Below are positions 26,380-34,086 of a stretch of 64,000 nucleotides of DNA, piece after piece. Position 1 is the first letter of the stretch. Each line of letters opens with the position of its first letter. The notes under the pieces are model-generated. The model did no database searches. It worked only from the letters and a program-made list of their open reading frames with translations, and was not told the DNA's origin. The translations under genes were made by a program, and so were the position numbers. Source of the stretch: Schaedlerella arabinosiphila (GTDB lineage Bacteria > Bacillota > Clostridia > Lachnospirales > Lachnospiraceae); NCBI RefSeq assembly GCF_003885045.1, contig NZ_RHJS01000002.1:3336001-3400000 (forward strand). Direction: 5' to 3'.

Positions 26380-26802
26380 TTATACCATGTGCTTTAAATC
26401 CGCCATCAGCCTTTCTACATAGCCAATCGCTTCCTCCACCTGTTCCCTGGCCTCTTTGATCCTGGTCTGCACCAGATAATCCGCTACAAGGCCGTCAAAG
26501 AAAAAGTCCGCAAACGAAAGAAATGTACTGACCTCCATCCGCAGCTCCAGCGGGAGCTGCACATCCCCCAGCTCCTTCTGAAACCGCTGCAGGTCTCTTT
26601 TCGCCGTCTCCATGTACTCCGCTGCTTCATTCATTCTCGAATGCTTAAACATGTCGATCACAAATCCCCCTCCGAGCAAGTCGGCAATCCCCCATTTTCT
26701 TGCGCTTTCCAGCTTTTCCTGTGCCGCGCGCAGGCTGGCGAGCGCCCGTGCTCCCGCGCCCATCGCTTCTCTGATCTCCTGTTTCATTTGTTCATCTGCC
26801 AT
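26380..26802 (-). CDS. Unknown helical protein downstream of a Mn2+ riboswitch
   Basis: 140 aa, no family recognised. Start at 26802 because GAGGA is correctly spaced before it. Predominantly helical: an N-terminal coiled-coil-like segment (EQMKQEIREAMGAGARALASL), a short glycine-rich turn LLGGGFVIDMFKHSRM, a central TAKRDLQRFQKELGDVQLP, hydrophobic FLSFADFFFDGLVADYLV, and a C-terminal amphipathic helix. No transmembrane helix is certain. It is the first gene after the yybP-ykoY riboswitch (26884-27016), so manganese should raise its expression if that switch works as usual. No relation to known Mn exporters (MntP, TerC, P-type ATPase) is apparent. Confidence 0.75.
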   Translation of the reverse strand: MADEQMKQEIREAMGAGARALASLRAAQEKLESARKWGIADLLGGGFVIDMFKHSRMNEAAEYMETAKRDLQRFQKELGDVQLPLELRMEVSTFLSFADFFFDGLVADYLVQTRIKEAREQVEEAIGYVERLMADLKHMV

Positions 26803-26883
26803 TTCCATTTCCTCACTTTCTTAAGTACTCGCAACTTTTGAATCCCAGCAAGTTTATGTGGCTTTTCGTTTCATATGCTAATT

Positions 26884-26926
26884 AAAAAAAGACTCCTATT
26901 ATGACACCAGCCACAATAAAAGTCTT
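26884..26926 (-). terminator. Riboswitch-controlled intrinsic terminator
   Basis: - strand: AAGACT (26926-26921) with AGTCTT (26894-26889), inner stem TATTGTG/CATAATA, then a run of T. It shares bases AAGACTTTTATTG with the aptamer P1 3' arm, so aptamer and terminator are mutually exclusive. Confidence 0.88.
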
Positions 26927-27016
26927 GCTATCTCATTTGATACGGATATCTCTCGATATCGGTTGACGGTTTCAAACCCATCCGGTTTCGGATGTTCAGC
27001 TACTCCCTTTCAATTG
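26884..27016 (-). ncRNA. yybP-ykoY manganese riboswitch with expression platform
   Basis: - strand. Aptamer 27016-26913: P1 CAATTGAAAG (27016-27007) pairs with CTTTTATTG. The conserved GGGAGTAGC follows, then the CATCCG/CGGATG hairpin, the conserved CCGTCAAC plus GATATC-GAGA-GATATC hairpin ending in CCG, and the conserved AGCAAGAC. These match the Lactococcus lactis yybP-ykoY aptamer as I remember it. The 3' arm of P1 is also the 5' arm of the terminator, so ligand-bound P1 should prevent termination (Mn2+ = ON). Confidence 0.9.
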
Positions 27017-27025
27017 CTTGACAAA

Positions 27026-27054
27026 AATATATCACTCTTCCCCTCTCCTGTCAA
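27026..27054 (-). promoter_or_regulatory. Promoter of the Mn2+ riboswitch transcript
   Basis: - strand -35 TTGACA (27054-27049), 17-bp spacer, -10 TATATT (27031-27026), about ten bases before P1. It is one of the best consensus promoters in the window. It lies between cbiO and the riboswitch, so the riboswitch does not serve the cbi genes. Confidence 0.88.
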
Positions 27055-27092
27055 GCATCTTAAGGAAATCTTCAGGATTTTGACATACTATT

Positions 27093-27842
27093 TTATTCCG
27101 CCTTACCTGTCCTCCCCTGGAGGCAGAGAGGCAGCTCCAGCCCGTTCTCTTCCAGCAATTCCCGATCCGTAAGGATCACGTCTGTGGGCCCGTCCTTCAC
27201 GATCCGCCCGTCCGCCATCAGCACCGTCCTCTCACAGGTGTCCAGCACCAGATCCAGGTCATGGGACGCAATGATCTTCAAGTGCTCAAATGAATTTAAA
27301 ATCCGGATCAGATTCCGCCGGTTTCTCGGATCCAGCGCAATCGACGGCTCGTCCATCAGAATGATATCCGGCGTCATGGACAGGATCGTCGCGATGGAGA
27401 CCAGCTTCTTCTCTCCCCCCGACATCTTGTAGATCTGCTTCTCCTTCAGATGGGAAATCCCGGTCATTCGAAGCGCCTCTTCCACCCTTCTGTCCACTTC
27501 CTGCTCCGGCAGCCCATAATTCCTCGGAGCAAATGCAATATCCTCATAAGCCGTATTCATAAAAAGCTGGCTGTCCGAATCCTGGAATACATACCCGATC
27601 TTCGAACGGATCTGGGCCAGCGTACGCTTTTCCACCGGAATTTCCTCGATCCTTATGGAGCCTGAAAAATCCAGGTTCAGCCCTACCAGCAGCTTCAGAA
27701 ACGTGGATTTTCCCACGCCGTTTGCACCGATGATCCCGATGGAATCCCTCTCCGATGCGTGCAGCGAAATCTGCCCCAGAATCTCCTTCCCCTTTTCATA
27801 CCCAAACGAAACCTGTTCTACATCGATGTGTATATGGCTCAT
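27093..27842 (-). CDS. cbiO: ECF transporter ATP-binding protein
   Basis: 249 aa ABC ATPase of a cobalt-type energy-coupling factor transporter. Walker A GANGVGKST, Q-loop GYVFQDSDSQLFMNTAYEDIAF (typical of CbiO/EcfA), signature KMSGGEKKLVSIATIL, Walker B IILMDEPSIALDP and switch ASHDLDLVLDTCERT. Last gene of cbiMQO, 11 bases after cbiQ. Confidence 0.95.
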   Translation of the reverse strand: MSHIHIDVEQVSFGYEKGKEILGQISLHASERDSIGIIGANGVGKSTFLKLLVGLNLDFSGSIRIEEIPVEKRTLAQIRSKIGYVFQDSDSQLFMNTAYEDIAFAPRNYGLPEQEVDRRVEEALRMTGISHLKEKQIYKMSGGEKKLVSIATILSMTPDIILMDEPSIALDPRNRRNLIRILNSFEHLKIIASHDLDLVLDTCERTVLMADGRIVKDGPTDVILTDRELLEENGLELPLCLQGRTGKAE

Positions 27843-27853
27843 ATCCGCCCCTC

Positions 27854-28654
27854 CTATGAAAACAGCCCTCCGACGACCAGGATCACCGGCCAGATCCGAA
27901 ACACGGCAAACACCCCCAGCCAGAACAGGAGGTATGCCAGATCCTGCCGCACAAATCCGATCCGTTCCCGCATATACTGATACTCCCCCTGATACCCTCT
28001 AAGCAGCATACTTTCATAAACCTCATTTGCCCGATCCACGCTGCGCAGAAGCAGCTGCCCCGCAAGCGATCCCCATGCCCGAAAATGAATCCCCTTCTGG
28101 TGGGGCGCCCGCAGCATATACGCCTGGGTGATCCGGTTTACTTCCTCCAACAGAACCGTGACATAGCGGTAAGTCAGCATAAACTGCGTCACCACCGCCT
28201 TTGGAACATGCAGCATACGCAGCGCGCAGCAAAGCTTTTCCACAGAAGTCGTGGCGATCAGAAGATAGGAAGCCAGCACACTGAACACCCCTTTCAGGAT
28301 CAAAGTCACCATGGACAGGATTCCCCCATTGACCCGAATCCCGTCAATCAGCACATAATGTTTATCCAGAAAGGGGTTCAGGATGCCCACAAAACAGACA
28401 AGCGGCAGCACGATCCGAAGACGCTTTAAGCTGTCCGCAAAAGACAGCTCCGCCAGCAGAAACACAGCCATCGGATAGACCAGCATCCCCACGGTTCCCG
28501 CCGCGTCATATTTCTGAAAAGATACCACCGTCGAAATATACACAACCGTCAGCACAAGCTTGACCAGCGGATGCACCCGGTTCACCCACTGATCCCTTGA
28601 TGAGAGCATATCCATATGATGGATTTCATAAATGGCCCCGTTGATCTGATTCAT
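27854..28654 (-). CDS. cbiQ: Cobalt ECF transporter T component
   Basis: 266 aa from ATG 28654 (AGGAG before it; the longer frame to 28762 overlaps cbiM). Five or so transmembrane helices and the EcfT coupling motifs, including a YRYVTVLLEE segment, MLRAPHQKG and LLLRSVDRANEVYESMLLRGYQG (Ala/Arg-rich coupling helix). Start overlaps the cbiM stop, indicating coupled translation. Confidence 0.93.
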   Translation of the reverse strand: MNQINGAIYEIHHMDMLSSRDQWVNRVHPLVKLVLTVVYISTVVSFQKYDAAGTVGMLVYPMAVFLLAELSFADSLKRLRIVLPLVCFVGILNPFLDKHYVLIDGIRVNGGILSMVTLILKGVFSVLASYLLIATTSVEKLCCALRMLHVPKAVVTQFMLTYRYVTVLLEEVNRITQAYMLRAPHQKGIHFRAWGSLAGQLLLRSVDRANEVYESMLLRGYQGEYQYMRERIGFVRQDLAYLLFWLGVFAVFRIWPVILVVGGLFS

Positions 28655-28655
28655 A

Positions 28656-29657
28656 CTACTCCTGTTCCGAACACTTTCTAAACAACTTGAATATATGACA
28701 CAATCCCGCGCAGAGCGCAACCACCGCCGCCGCTCCCGCAATTCCCGAAACAGAGGTTCCAAGCGCTGACTCGGAGCCTTTCAGCCCATAGTCCGGCAGA
28801 AGGGAGGTGGTCTCCTGGATGGAACCTGCTGCTTCATAGATCCCGCCGTCCGCTTCCAGCTCGGCCCCTCCGGCTACCTTTTCGATGGACCATTCCAGTC
28901 CGTCCGGATTGGAAGACGCTGCCAGTGACAAAAGCCCTCCGGTCAGCACCGCCGCCGCTGCCAGGACAGCTAAAGTATGCCGGAAGGAAAATCTGCCCTC
29001 TTCCTGCTCTTTCTCCGTGCTTCCGAAAAGAAGCTCCGGCCTTGCCTCATAGACAAACACAAGCACCGCCGCCGTAATCAGCCCTTCCACAAATCCGATT
29101 GCCAGGTGGATCGGCTGCATGGTTCCCACAAATATCCCAAACGGCAGTTCCGTGATTCCAGAGACATAAGTCTCCAGACACACGCTGAACGCCCCAAGCT
29201 GCAGAGTCAGCACACATCCCAGGATGGAGGCCGCCGCAATCTTCACTTTGGACATCCCGCCCTTCATCATAGGCTTCCAGATCAGCAGCGCCCCCAAAAA
29301 ACATCCGTAAAAAGCCATATTCCAGATATTGCAGCCCAGCGCCAGAAGCCCCCCGTCGGCAAATAAAAGCCCCTGGATCAGCAGCACTCCGATCATCGTC
29401 AGAAATCCCCCCCAGGGTCCCAGCAGCGCAGACAGCATCATTCCGCCGCACAAGTGCCCGCTGGAGCCTGTACCGGGAATCGTAAAATTAATCATCTGCG
29501 CCGCAAAAACAAACGCGCCCATAACCCCCATGACCGGCACCTTCTTTGTGTCTATGTCCAATTTTACCTGTTTCACCGAATATACCGCCGCTGCCGCCGA
29601 GCAGGCAAACATGGTTCCCGCCACCGCCGGAGCCACCAGAGCATCCGCCATATGCAT
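28656..29657 (-). CDS. cbiM: Cobalt/nickel ECF substrate-binding component, CbiM with fused CbiN-like end
   Basis: 333 aa from ATG 29657 (GGGAGGG RBS). N-terminal MHMADALVAP carries the metal-binding His near the N-terminus, as in CbiM/NikM (the usual form is MHIxxG). Central SSGHLCGGMMLSALLGPWGGFLTM is the family's histidine-containing loop. The C-terminal extension (about 225-333) with a transmembrane helix, SSNPDGLEWSIEKVAG and a last helix is CbiN-like, so M and N are fused. Imports Co2+ or Ni2+ with CbiQ/CbiO. Metal choice cannot be told from sequence. Confidence 0.92.
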   Translation of the reverse strand: MHMADALVAPAVAGTMFACSAAAAVYSVKQVKLDIDTKKVPVMGVMGAFVFAAQMINFTIPGTGSSGHLCGGMMLSALLGPWGGFLTMIGVLLIQGLLFADGGLLALGCNIWNMAFYGCFLGALLIWKPMMKGGMSKVKIAAASILGCVLTLQLGAFSVCLETYVSGITELPFGIFVGTMQPIHLAIGFVEGLITAAVLVFVYEARPELLFGSTEKEQEEGRFSFRHTLAVLAAAAVLTGGLLSLAASSNPDGLEWSIEKVAGGAELEADGGIYEAAGSIQETTSLLPDYGLKGSESALGTSVSGIAGAAAVVALCAGLCHIFKLFRKCSEQE

Positions 29658-30025
29658 AGCAATCCCTCCCATAAAAACATTTTCTTCTTACAACTGTCAT
29701 CTTCTTACTATAACAGACTACCATATCACAGCAGCAATGCAAGCCCCCCTGGGGGTTATATTATTGAAACATGGCAGGATTTGTGCTACACTGGAACTAT
29801 ACAGAAAACCTGTCACTGGCAGCTTTTCTGCATACGATGGTATACAGAAAGCCTGCCGCCGGCAGCTTTTCTGCGTGCTATGGTACATATATATACAAAT
29901 ACCGGCTGCCGCGCGGCGGGGTGCGCGCTCCGGGAAATGCAGCAAAAAGAGACACCAGATAAAAAAGCCTCCCCGGAAAGTACAGAGATCAGACCGGTGT
30001 CTCCGGATAAAATTGAGGTGGCACT
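29658..30025. other. Intergenic region between divergent cbiM and the receiver-synthetase gene
   Basis: 368 bp. Contains C-rich palindrome CCCCCTGGGGG (29745-29755) upstream of cbiM, two tandem 43-bp palindromic repeats (29801-29886) and the leader with GAGGTGG before the gene at 30026. I see no cobalamin or NiCo riboswitch. The GGGGG-containing palindrome could be a metal-regulator operator (CsoR/RcnR-type sites are G-rich), which is only a guess. Confidence 0.6.
29801..29886. repeat. Dispersed 43-bp palindromic repeat, two tandem copies
   Basis: Unit 1, 29801-29843 and unit 2, 29844-29886, both starting ACAGAAA and ending TATGGTAC/GATGGTAT. Unit 2 has a perfect inner palindrome CTGCCGCCGGCAG. 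Same family as 25829-25872 and 43094-43139. Confidence 0.85.
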
Positions 30026-31117
30026 ATGCATAGGATTTTAGTAGCAGATGATGTGGAAATCAACCGCGAAATACTGCGTGATATGCTGATGGACGATTAT
30101 ATTGTAGAGATCGCGGAGGACGGTGCCCAGGCCGTTCAGAAGCTGCAGGAATGCCCGGACGGCATCGCAGCCCTTCTTCTGGACCTGCAGATGCCGAATA
30201 TGGACGGCTACGCGGTCCTGGACTGGATGAACGAGCATAAAAAGCTCAAAACCGTACCGGTTCTGATCATCAGCAGCGAGAGATCCGCAGCGATTGAAAA
30301 CTATTGCTTCGAACTGGGCGTTTCGGATTTTATACACAAGCCCTTTAACAGCTCCATTGTAAAGAAGCGTGTAGACAATATCGTAGAACTGTTCGACCGC
30401 AAAAACGGCCTGGAGCAAAAGGTCGCCATGCAGACCAGGACTCTGGAAGAACAGCGCCAGATCATCCGCCTCCACACGCGGCAGCTCAGAGATACAAGGA
30501 TTTTCAATGATCTGATGATGCAGTACCGCAGCGCCATCATGGTAGTGGAAGCCAAGCTCAAAGTACTCTACGAAGAATTTGCCCATGAATATAACCGCAA
30601 TCCCTTTGAGTCCATCAAAAGCAGGCTCAAATCGCCGGAGAGCATCTATGAAAAGCTGGATCGGAAAGGATTTCCCATTACGGTAGAAAGTATCCGTGAA
30701 TACCTGTTCGACGTGGCAGGCGTCCGCGTAATCTGCTCCTTCCCGGACGATATTTACCGTCTGGCCAATCTGGTGGTGCAGTCGAACGACATCATTCTGG
30801 TACAGAAAAAGGACTACATCAAGAACCCCAAGTCCAACGGCTACCGCAGCCTGCACCTGATCCTGGATGTGCCGATTTTCCTCTCCATCGGAAAGCAGTA
30901 TGTAAAGGTGGAAATGCAGTTCAGGACCATTGCCATGGACTTTTGGGCCAGCCTGGAGCACAAGCTGAAATACAAAAAAGACGTGGAAAATACAGAGGAA
31001 ATCGAACGGCAGCTAAAAGTCTGCGCCGACTCCATTGATGTGCTGGATTACCAGATGATGCAGATCCGCAGCAAAATCGACAAAGGAAATACTGCATTGC
31101 TGACACGGGATTTTTAG
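30026..31117 (+). CDS. Receiver domain fused to RelA/SpoT-type (p)ppGpp synthetase
   Basis: 363 aa. Residues 1-120 are a CheY-like receiver: acidic DD at 8-9, phospho-acceptor D53 in LLLDLQMPN, S83/S84 and K105 in FIHKPF. Residues 121-160 form a predicted coiled coil. Residues about 165-345 are a synthetase domain with the usual motifs: SRLKSPESIYEKL (ATP/GTP site), FDVAGVRVICSF, KDYIKNPKSNGYRSLHL, and VEMQFRTIAMDFWASLEHKLKYK with the catalytic Glu. No HD hydrolase, TGS or ACT domain, so it is a small-alarmone-synthetase core under a phospho-receiver. RBS GAGGTGG. No histidine kinase is adjacent, so the phosphodonor is unknown. Confidence 0.93.
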   Translation: MHRILVADDVEINREILRDMLMDDYIVEIAEDGAQAVQKLQECPDGIAALLLDLQMPNMDGYAVLDWMNEHKKLKTVPVLIISSERSAAIENYCFELGVSDFIHKPFNSSIVKKRVDNIVELFDRKNGLEQKVAMQTRTLEEQRQIIRLHTRQLRDTRIFNDLMMQYRSAIMVVEAKLKVLYEEFAHEYNRNPFESIKSRLKSPESIYEKLDRKGFPITVESIREYLFDVAGVRVICSFPDDIYRLANLVVQSNDIILVQKKDYIKNPKSNGYRSLHLILDVPIFLSIGKQYVKVEMQFRTIAMDFWASLEHKLKYKKDVENTEEIERQLKVCADSIDVLDYQMMQIRSKIDKGNTALLTRDF

Positions 31118-31187
31118 AACCGCGCCCCATCCCAAACTCAAGACGCTCCTTTGTTACGGCCATACGGATTATTTTAGCATAACAACA

Positions 31188-31237
31188 AAAAAACGGCTTA
31201 TGTTCACCCACTTACCAGTGAACATAAGCCCATTTTT
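31188..31237. terminator. Bidirectional terminator
   Basis: 13-bp perfect stem GGCTTATGTTCAC (31195-31207)/GTGAACATAAGCC (31218-31230), with A7 on the left and T6 on the right. It serves both the receiver-synthetase gene (+) and the converging natB-like gene (-). Confidence 0.92.
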
Positions 31238-31244
31238 TGCTCTT

Positions 31245-32453
31245 TTATATTGCCATCGTCTTTTCGCTTTCAAATGCCTTCGCGATCACTCCCACAAGCA
31301 CCGCCCCCAGCGCCAGCGTGACTCCCAGTGTCATCCCGTACTGCGCAAACGTCACCTCCTGGGTCAAAATCCCCTGCAGCGTGATGGACGTATTATAAAT
31401 CGGTATCATATAGAACCAGCTCTTTGGCGTATTCGTTGTAAACATCGTCATAATCCCAAGCACCAGAACCAGCATATACATCGGCATCACGTAGGAACTC
31501 GCCTCCTTGACCGTTTTCGCAAACACGGAAACCAGCACGATGATGGCCGAATACAAAAATGCGATAGCCACCAGCAGCACCGCCAGCATTCCGATCTGTT
31601 GGGGACTCAGCGCCAGACTGACGCCTAAGTCCTCCCCTGAAGCGCCGCCCAGCATCTGGGGCATAAAGATCACCATAGCAGCCACATACACCACCGAAGA
31701 CACCCCGGAAATGATCATCAGCGCAGAAACCTTTCCCAGCACAATGGAGCTCCGTTTGATCGGAGACACCAGCAGGCTGGCCATCGTCCCCCGCTCCTTC
31801 TCTCCGGCCACCATGTCCGTTCCGATCCCCATAGCCCCGGCAAACAAAAGGATGGTCACAAAGTACGGCAGCATCGTTCCCAGCATCTTCCCTCCGGCCT
31901 TCTGGTCATCCTGGATGATCATGTCCGGATTATCCGAATTTACGGTAAATACCGTCAGCTGCTGCATGTCCTCTACCCGCTCGGCCAGCAGCGCCTGCCG
32001 GTACATTTCCAGCGCCCCCGAAGAGATCATATTGAATGCAGCCCTGGAATACTCCTCAGACGGATTGTAGTAGGTCTTCACCTGTACGATCTCGTCCCCC
32101 TTCTGATAATTCTTAACCGACTCCGTAAAATTCTCCGGGAACTCGATCCAAAGGTCGGCCTCCCCGTTTCGGATCTGCTCCTTCAGGATTTCTTTGTCTT
32201 CCACAGGCCGGATCTCACAGGAGACCTCCGCCTGTTTCAAAAACCCTTCAAAATCTGCAGGCGCATGCTCCACAAAAATGACAGAGACATGCTCCTCCAC
32301 GTCCTGTTCCGCTTTTTTACTCATATTGCTGACAAGGCTCATCACCACAATCATGATCACAACCGGAAGGAAAAATACAGAAAAGATCATCTTTCCGTCC
32401 TTGAACACACGCGCCAGCTCCTTGCCGCAGATCTGCTTGATCCCGCTTATCAT
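31245..32453 (-). CDS. NatB-like ABC exporter permease
   Basis: 402 aa ABC-2 permease: first helix about 20-45, large extracytoplasmic domain about 46-180, then five helices (about 190-395). Motifs MVAGEKERGTMASLLVSPIKRSSIVLGK are characteristic of NatB/DrrB-type exporters. Overlaps natA-like ATPase by ATGA. NatAB of Bacillus exports Na+. Substrate here is not proven. Confidence 0.88.
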   Translation of the reverse strand: MISGIKQICGKELARVFKDGKMIFSVFFLPVVIMIVVMSLVSNMSKKAEQDVEEHVSVIFVEHAPADFEGFLKQAEVSCEIRPVEDKEILKEQIRNGEADLWIEFPENFTESVKNYQKGDEIVQVKTYYNPSEEYSRAAFNMISSGALEMYRQALLAERVEDMQQLTVFTVNSDNPDMIIQDDQKAGGKMLGTMLPYFVTILLFAGAMGIGTDMVAGEKERGTMASLLVSPIKRSSIVLGKVSALMIISGVSSVVYVAAMVIFMPQMLGGASGEDLGVSLALSPQQIGMLAVLLVAIAFLYSAIIVLVSVFAKTVKEASSYVMPMYMLVLVLGIMTMFTTNTPKSWFYMIPIYNTSITLQGILTQEVTFAQYGMTLGVTLALGAVLVGVIAKAFESEKTMAI

Positions 32454-33226
32454 AACGCCTCCCCCTTTCTCCCCCTGTAAAGTTCAAAAAATGCGTCCTC
32501 CAGATCCTCTGTACCGGTCTCCTGGAGAATCTCCCCAAGCCTTCCCTCGGCCACCTTTTGTCCGTCAATGATGACGCCGATCCGGTCGCAGATCTTCTCC
32601 GCCTCGGACATGATGTGGGTGGAAATGATCACCAGCTTGCCCTCGTTCCTGAGCTTTTTCAGGTAATCCGTCACCCCTCTCGCCGTCACCACGTCCAGCC
32701 CGTTGGTAGGCTCGTCGAAGATCACAATATCCGGGTCGTGAACAAGGCACACTGCGATGGCCGCCTTCTGCCCCATTCCGGTAGACAATTCCTTGATCTT
32801 CTTATGTGCAAAATCCCGGATCTCAAAGTACTCAAACAGCTCTTCCTTCCTTGCCTGCAGCTTTTCCTGCGGCACATGGTGAAGCCTTCCGAAAAAATCA
32901 AACATGTAATCCACGGAAAACTGCGGATCCAGCTTGATGTCCCCGGTCAGAAAACCGATCCGCTCCCGCACCTGCTCCGGTTCTTTCTGCACCTCGTGCC
33001 CGGCCACATAGATCTCCCCCCGGGTCGGACGGATGATAGTGGAAATGCATCTGAGGGTGGTGGTCTTTCCCGCCCCGTTGGGCCCCAACAGCCCGTAGAT
33101 CTCTCCCGGCACCGCCCGGAGGCTTAAATCATCCACCGCGGTCTTTATCGGGTTGGTGGTCTTGGATTCCTTCATCTGCTTCTTATTCAGCTTATAAATC
33201 TTCGTCAGATTCCTGATCTCAATCAT
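32450..33226 (-). CDS. NatA-like ABC exporter ATPase
   Basis: 258 aa; Walker A GPNGAGKTT, signature ELSTGMGQKAAIA, Walker B DIVIFDEPTNGLD, switch STHIMSEAEKI. The signature reads LSTGM instead of LSGGQ, usual in this exporter group. Lies between the membrane protein 33241-33717 and the permease. Confidence 0.93.
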   Translation of the reverse strand: MIEIRNLTKIYKLNKKQMKESKTTNPIKTAVDDLSLRAVPGEIYGLLGPNGAGKTTTLRCISTIIRPTRGEIYVAGHEVQKEPEQVRERIGFLTGDIKLDPQFSVDYMFDFFGRLHHVPQEKLQARKEELFEYFEIRDFAHKKIKELSTGMGQKAAIAVCLVHDPDIVIFDEPTNGLDVVTARGVTDYLKKLRNEGKLVIISTHIMSEAEKICDRIGVIIDGQKVAEGRLGEILQETGTEDLEDAFFELYRGRKGEAL

Positions 33227-33240
33227 ACTCCTTACCTTCC

Positions 33241-33717
33241 TTACATTCTTTTATCATAGATAAATCTTCCCACAATGAACAGGACAAAATACAGCATCAC
33301 CAGCCCCCATGCCGTCCAGAATACCTCCATACTGAAAAATCCGGAAACAAGCATGATCACATATCCTGTCATAATCAGCAGCACCCCAGCCGTATTATGC
33401 GCTTTTAAAGTGAGCTGGATATTCCGCTCATCAAATTCCTGCAGCCGTTTCATCCGAAGCTTCTTCTCATCACGCAGGAGGCTTCTGATCCGCAGAAACA
33501 ATATAATGCTTGCCACAAGTATCCCGCATCCGAGTCCCATGTACAGGCCGGCCACAAAGTCCTTCTCCTCCCTGACCCGTATAAGAATGACCGACACTGC
33601 GATGGATGCCGCTCCCCCGAGCATCAGCACCGGGATAAAACGCCTTCTTGTCTTTAAAGTTTCCCTGTATTCCTCATCTGTATTCGCGGGTCCCCATATT
33701 GATGACATAAACAACAT
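33241..33717 (-). CDS. Small membrane protein of the XRE-NatAB operon
   Basis: 158 aa, four hydrophobic helices (about 28-46, 55-74, 110-130, 134-150) and a basic cytoplasmic loop (RSLLRDEKKLRMKRLQEFDERNIQ). No function known. The strong RBS GGAGGAGG lies within the end of the XRE gene, and the coding regions overlap by 64 bases, so expression is coupled. Proteins of this shape often accompany small XRE regulators in Firmicutes. Confidence 0.8.
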   Translation of the reverse strand: MLFMSSIWGPANTDEEYRETLKTRRRFIPVLMLGGAASIAVSVILIRVREEKDFVAGLYMGLGCGILVASIILFLRIRSLLRDEKKLRMKRLQEFDERNIQLTLKAHNTAGVLLIMTGYVIMLVSGFFSMEVFWTAWGLVMLYFVLFIVGRFIYDKRM

Positions 33718-33923
33718 ACGTTTTCCTCCTCCAAATCAAATATAAAAATGTCTTCAATCCTCATCCCAAAGTACTGCGCGATCTTATGGGCAAGAACCAA
33801 TGACGCCCTGTACCTCCCGTTTTCCAGGGAAATGATCGTCTGCCGCGTCACGTCCACCGCATCCGCAAGCTCACTCTGGGTAATCCGCCGCTCTTTCCTC
33901 AGTTCCTGGATTCTGTTCTTCAC
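33654..33923 (-). CDS. XRE-family transcriptional regulator
   Basis: 89 aa, HTH_3 domain (RIQELRKERRITQSELADAVDVTRQTIISLENGRYRASL pattern) at residues 4-58, close to the YozG/YgzD group. The C-terminal 22 residues (NVCCLCHQYGDPRIQMRN...) lie in the overlap with the next gene and are longer than usual for the group. Likely auto-regulates at the inverted repeat 33972-34010. Confidence 0.9.
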   Translation of the reverse strand: MKNRIQELRKERRITQSELADAVDVTRQTIISLENGRYRASLVLAHKIAQYFGMRIEDIFIFDLEEENVCCLCHQYGDPRIQMRNTGKL

Positions 33924-33971
33924 CTCGCCCCCCCCCTCCAGATTTTTCAGAAGTCACGTTTCCAAAAAATA

Positions 33972-34022
33972 GTAAAGTTAACTTGACCATTTTAGTATAG
34001 TTTGCTTTACAATAATTGTCAA
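33972..34022 (-). promoter_or_regulatory. Promoter and candidate XRE operator
   Basis: - strand -35 TTGACA (34022-34017), 17-bp spacer, -10 TATACT (33999-33994). The -10 is flanked by inverted repeats GTAAAGCAAAC (34010-34000) and GTTAACTTTAC (33982-33972), a good site for a dimeric repressor such as the first gene of this operon. Confidence 0.78.
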
Positions 34023-34033
34023 GCGGATTTTAC

Positions 34034-34070
34034 AAAAAAAAACAGCAAACGACTATTATTCGCTGCTGTT
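34034..34070 (-). terminator. Terminator after the Ala/Glu-rich protein gene
   Basis: - strand AACAGCA (34070-34064)/TGCTGTT (34047-34041) followed by T9. Confidence 0.85.
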
Positions 34071-34086
34071 TTACAATGTATTCCGC

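Noticed and set aside
29658..30025. Metal riboswitch upstream of cbiM
   Set aside because: No recognisable cobalamin or NiCo aptamer; region filled by repeats.
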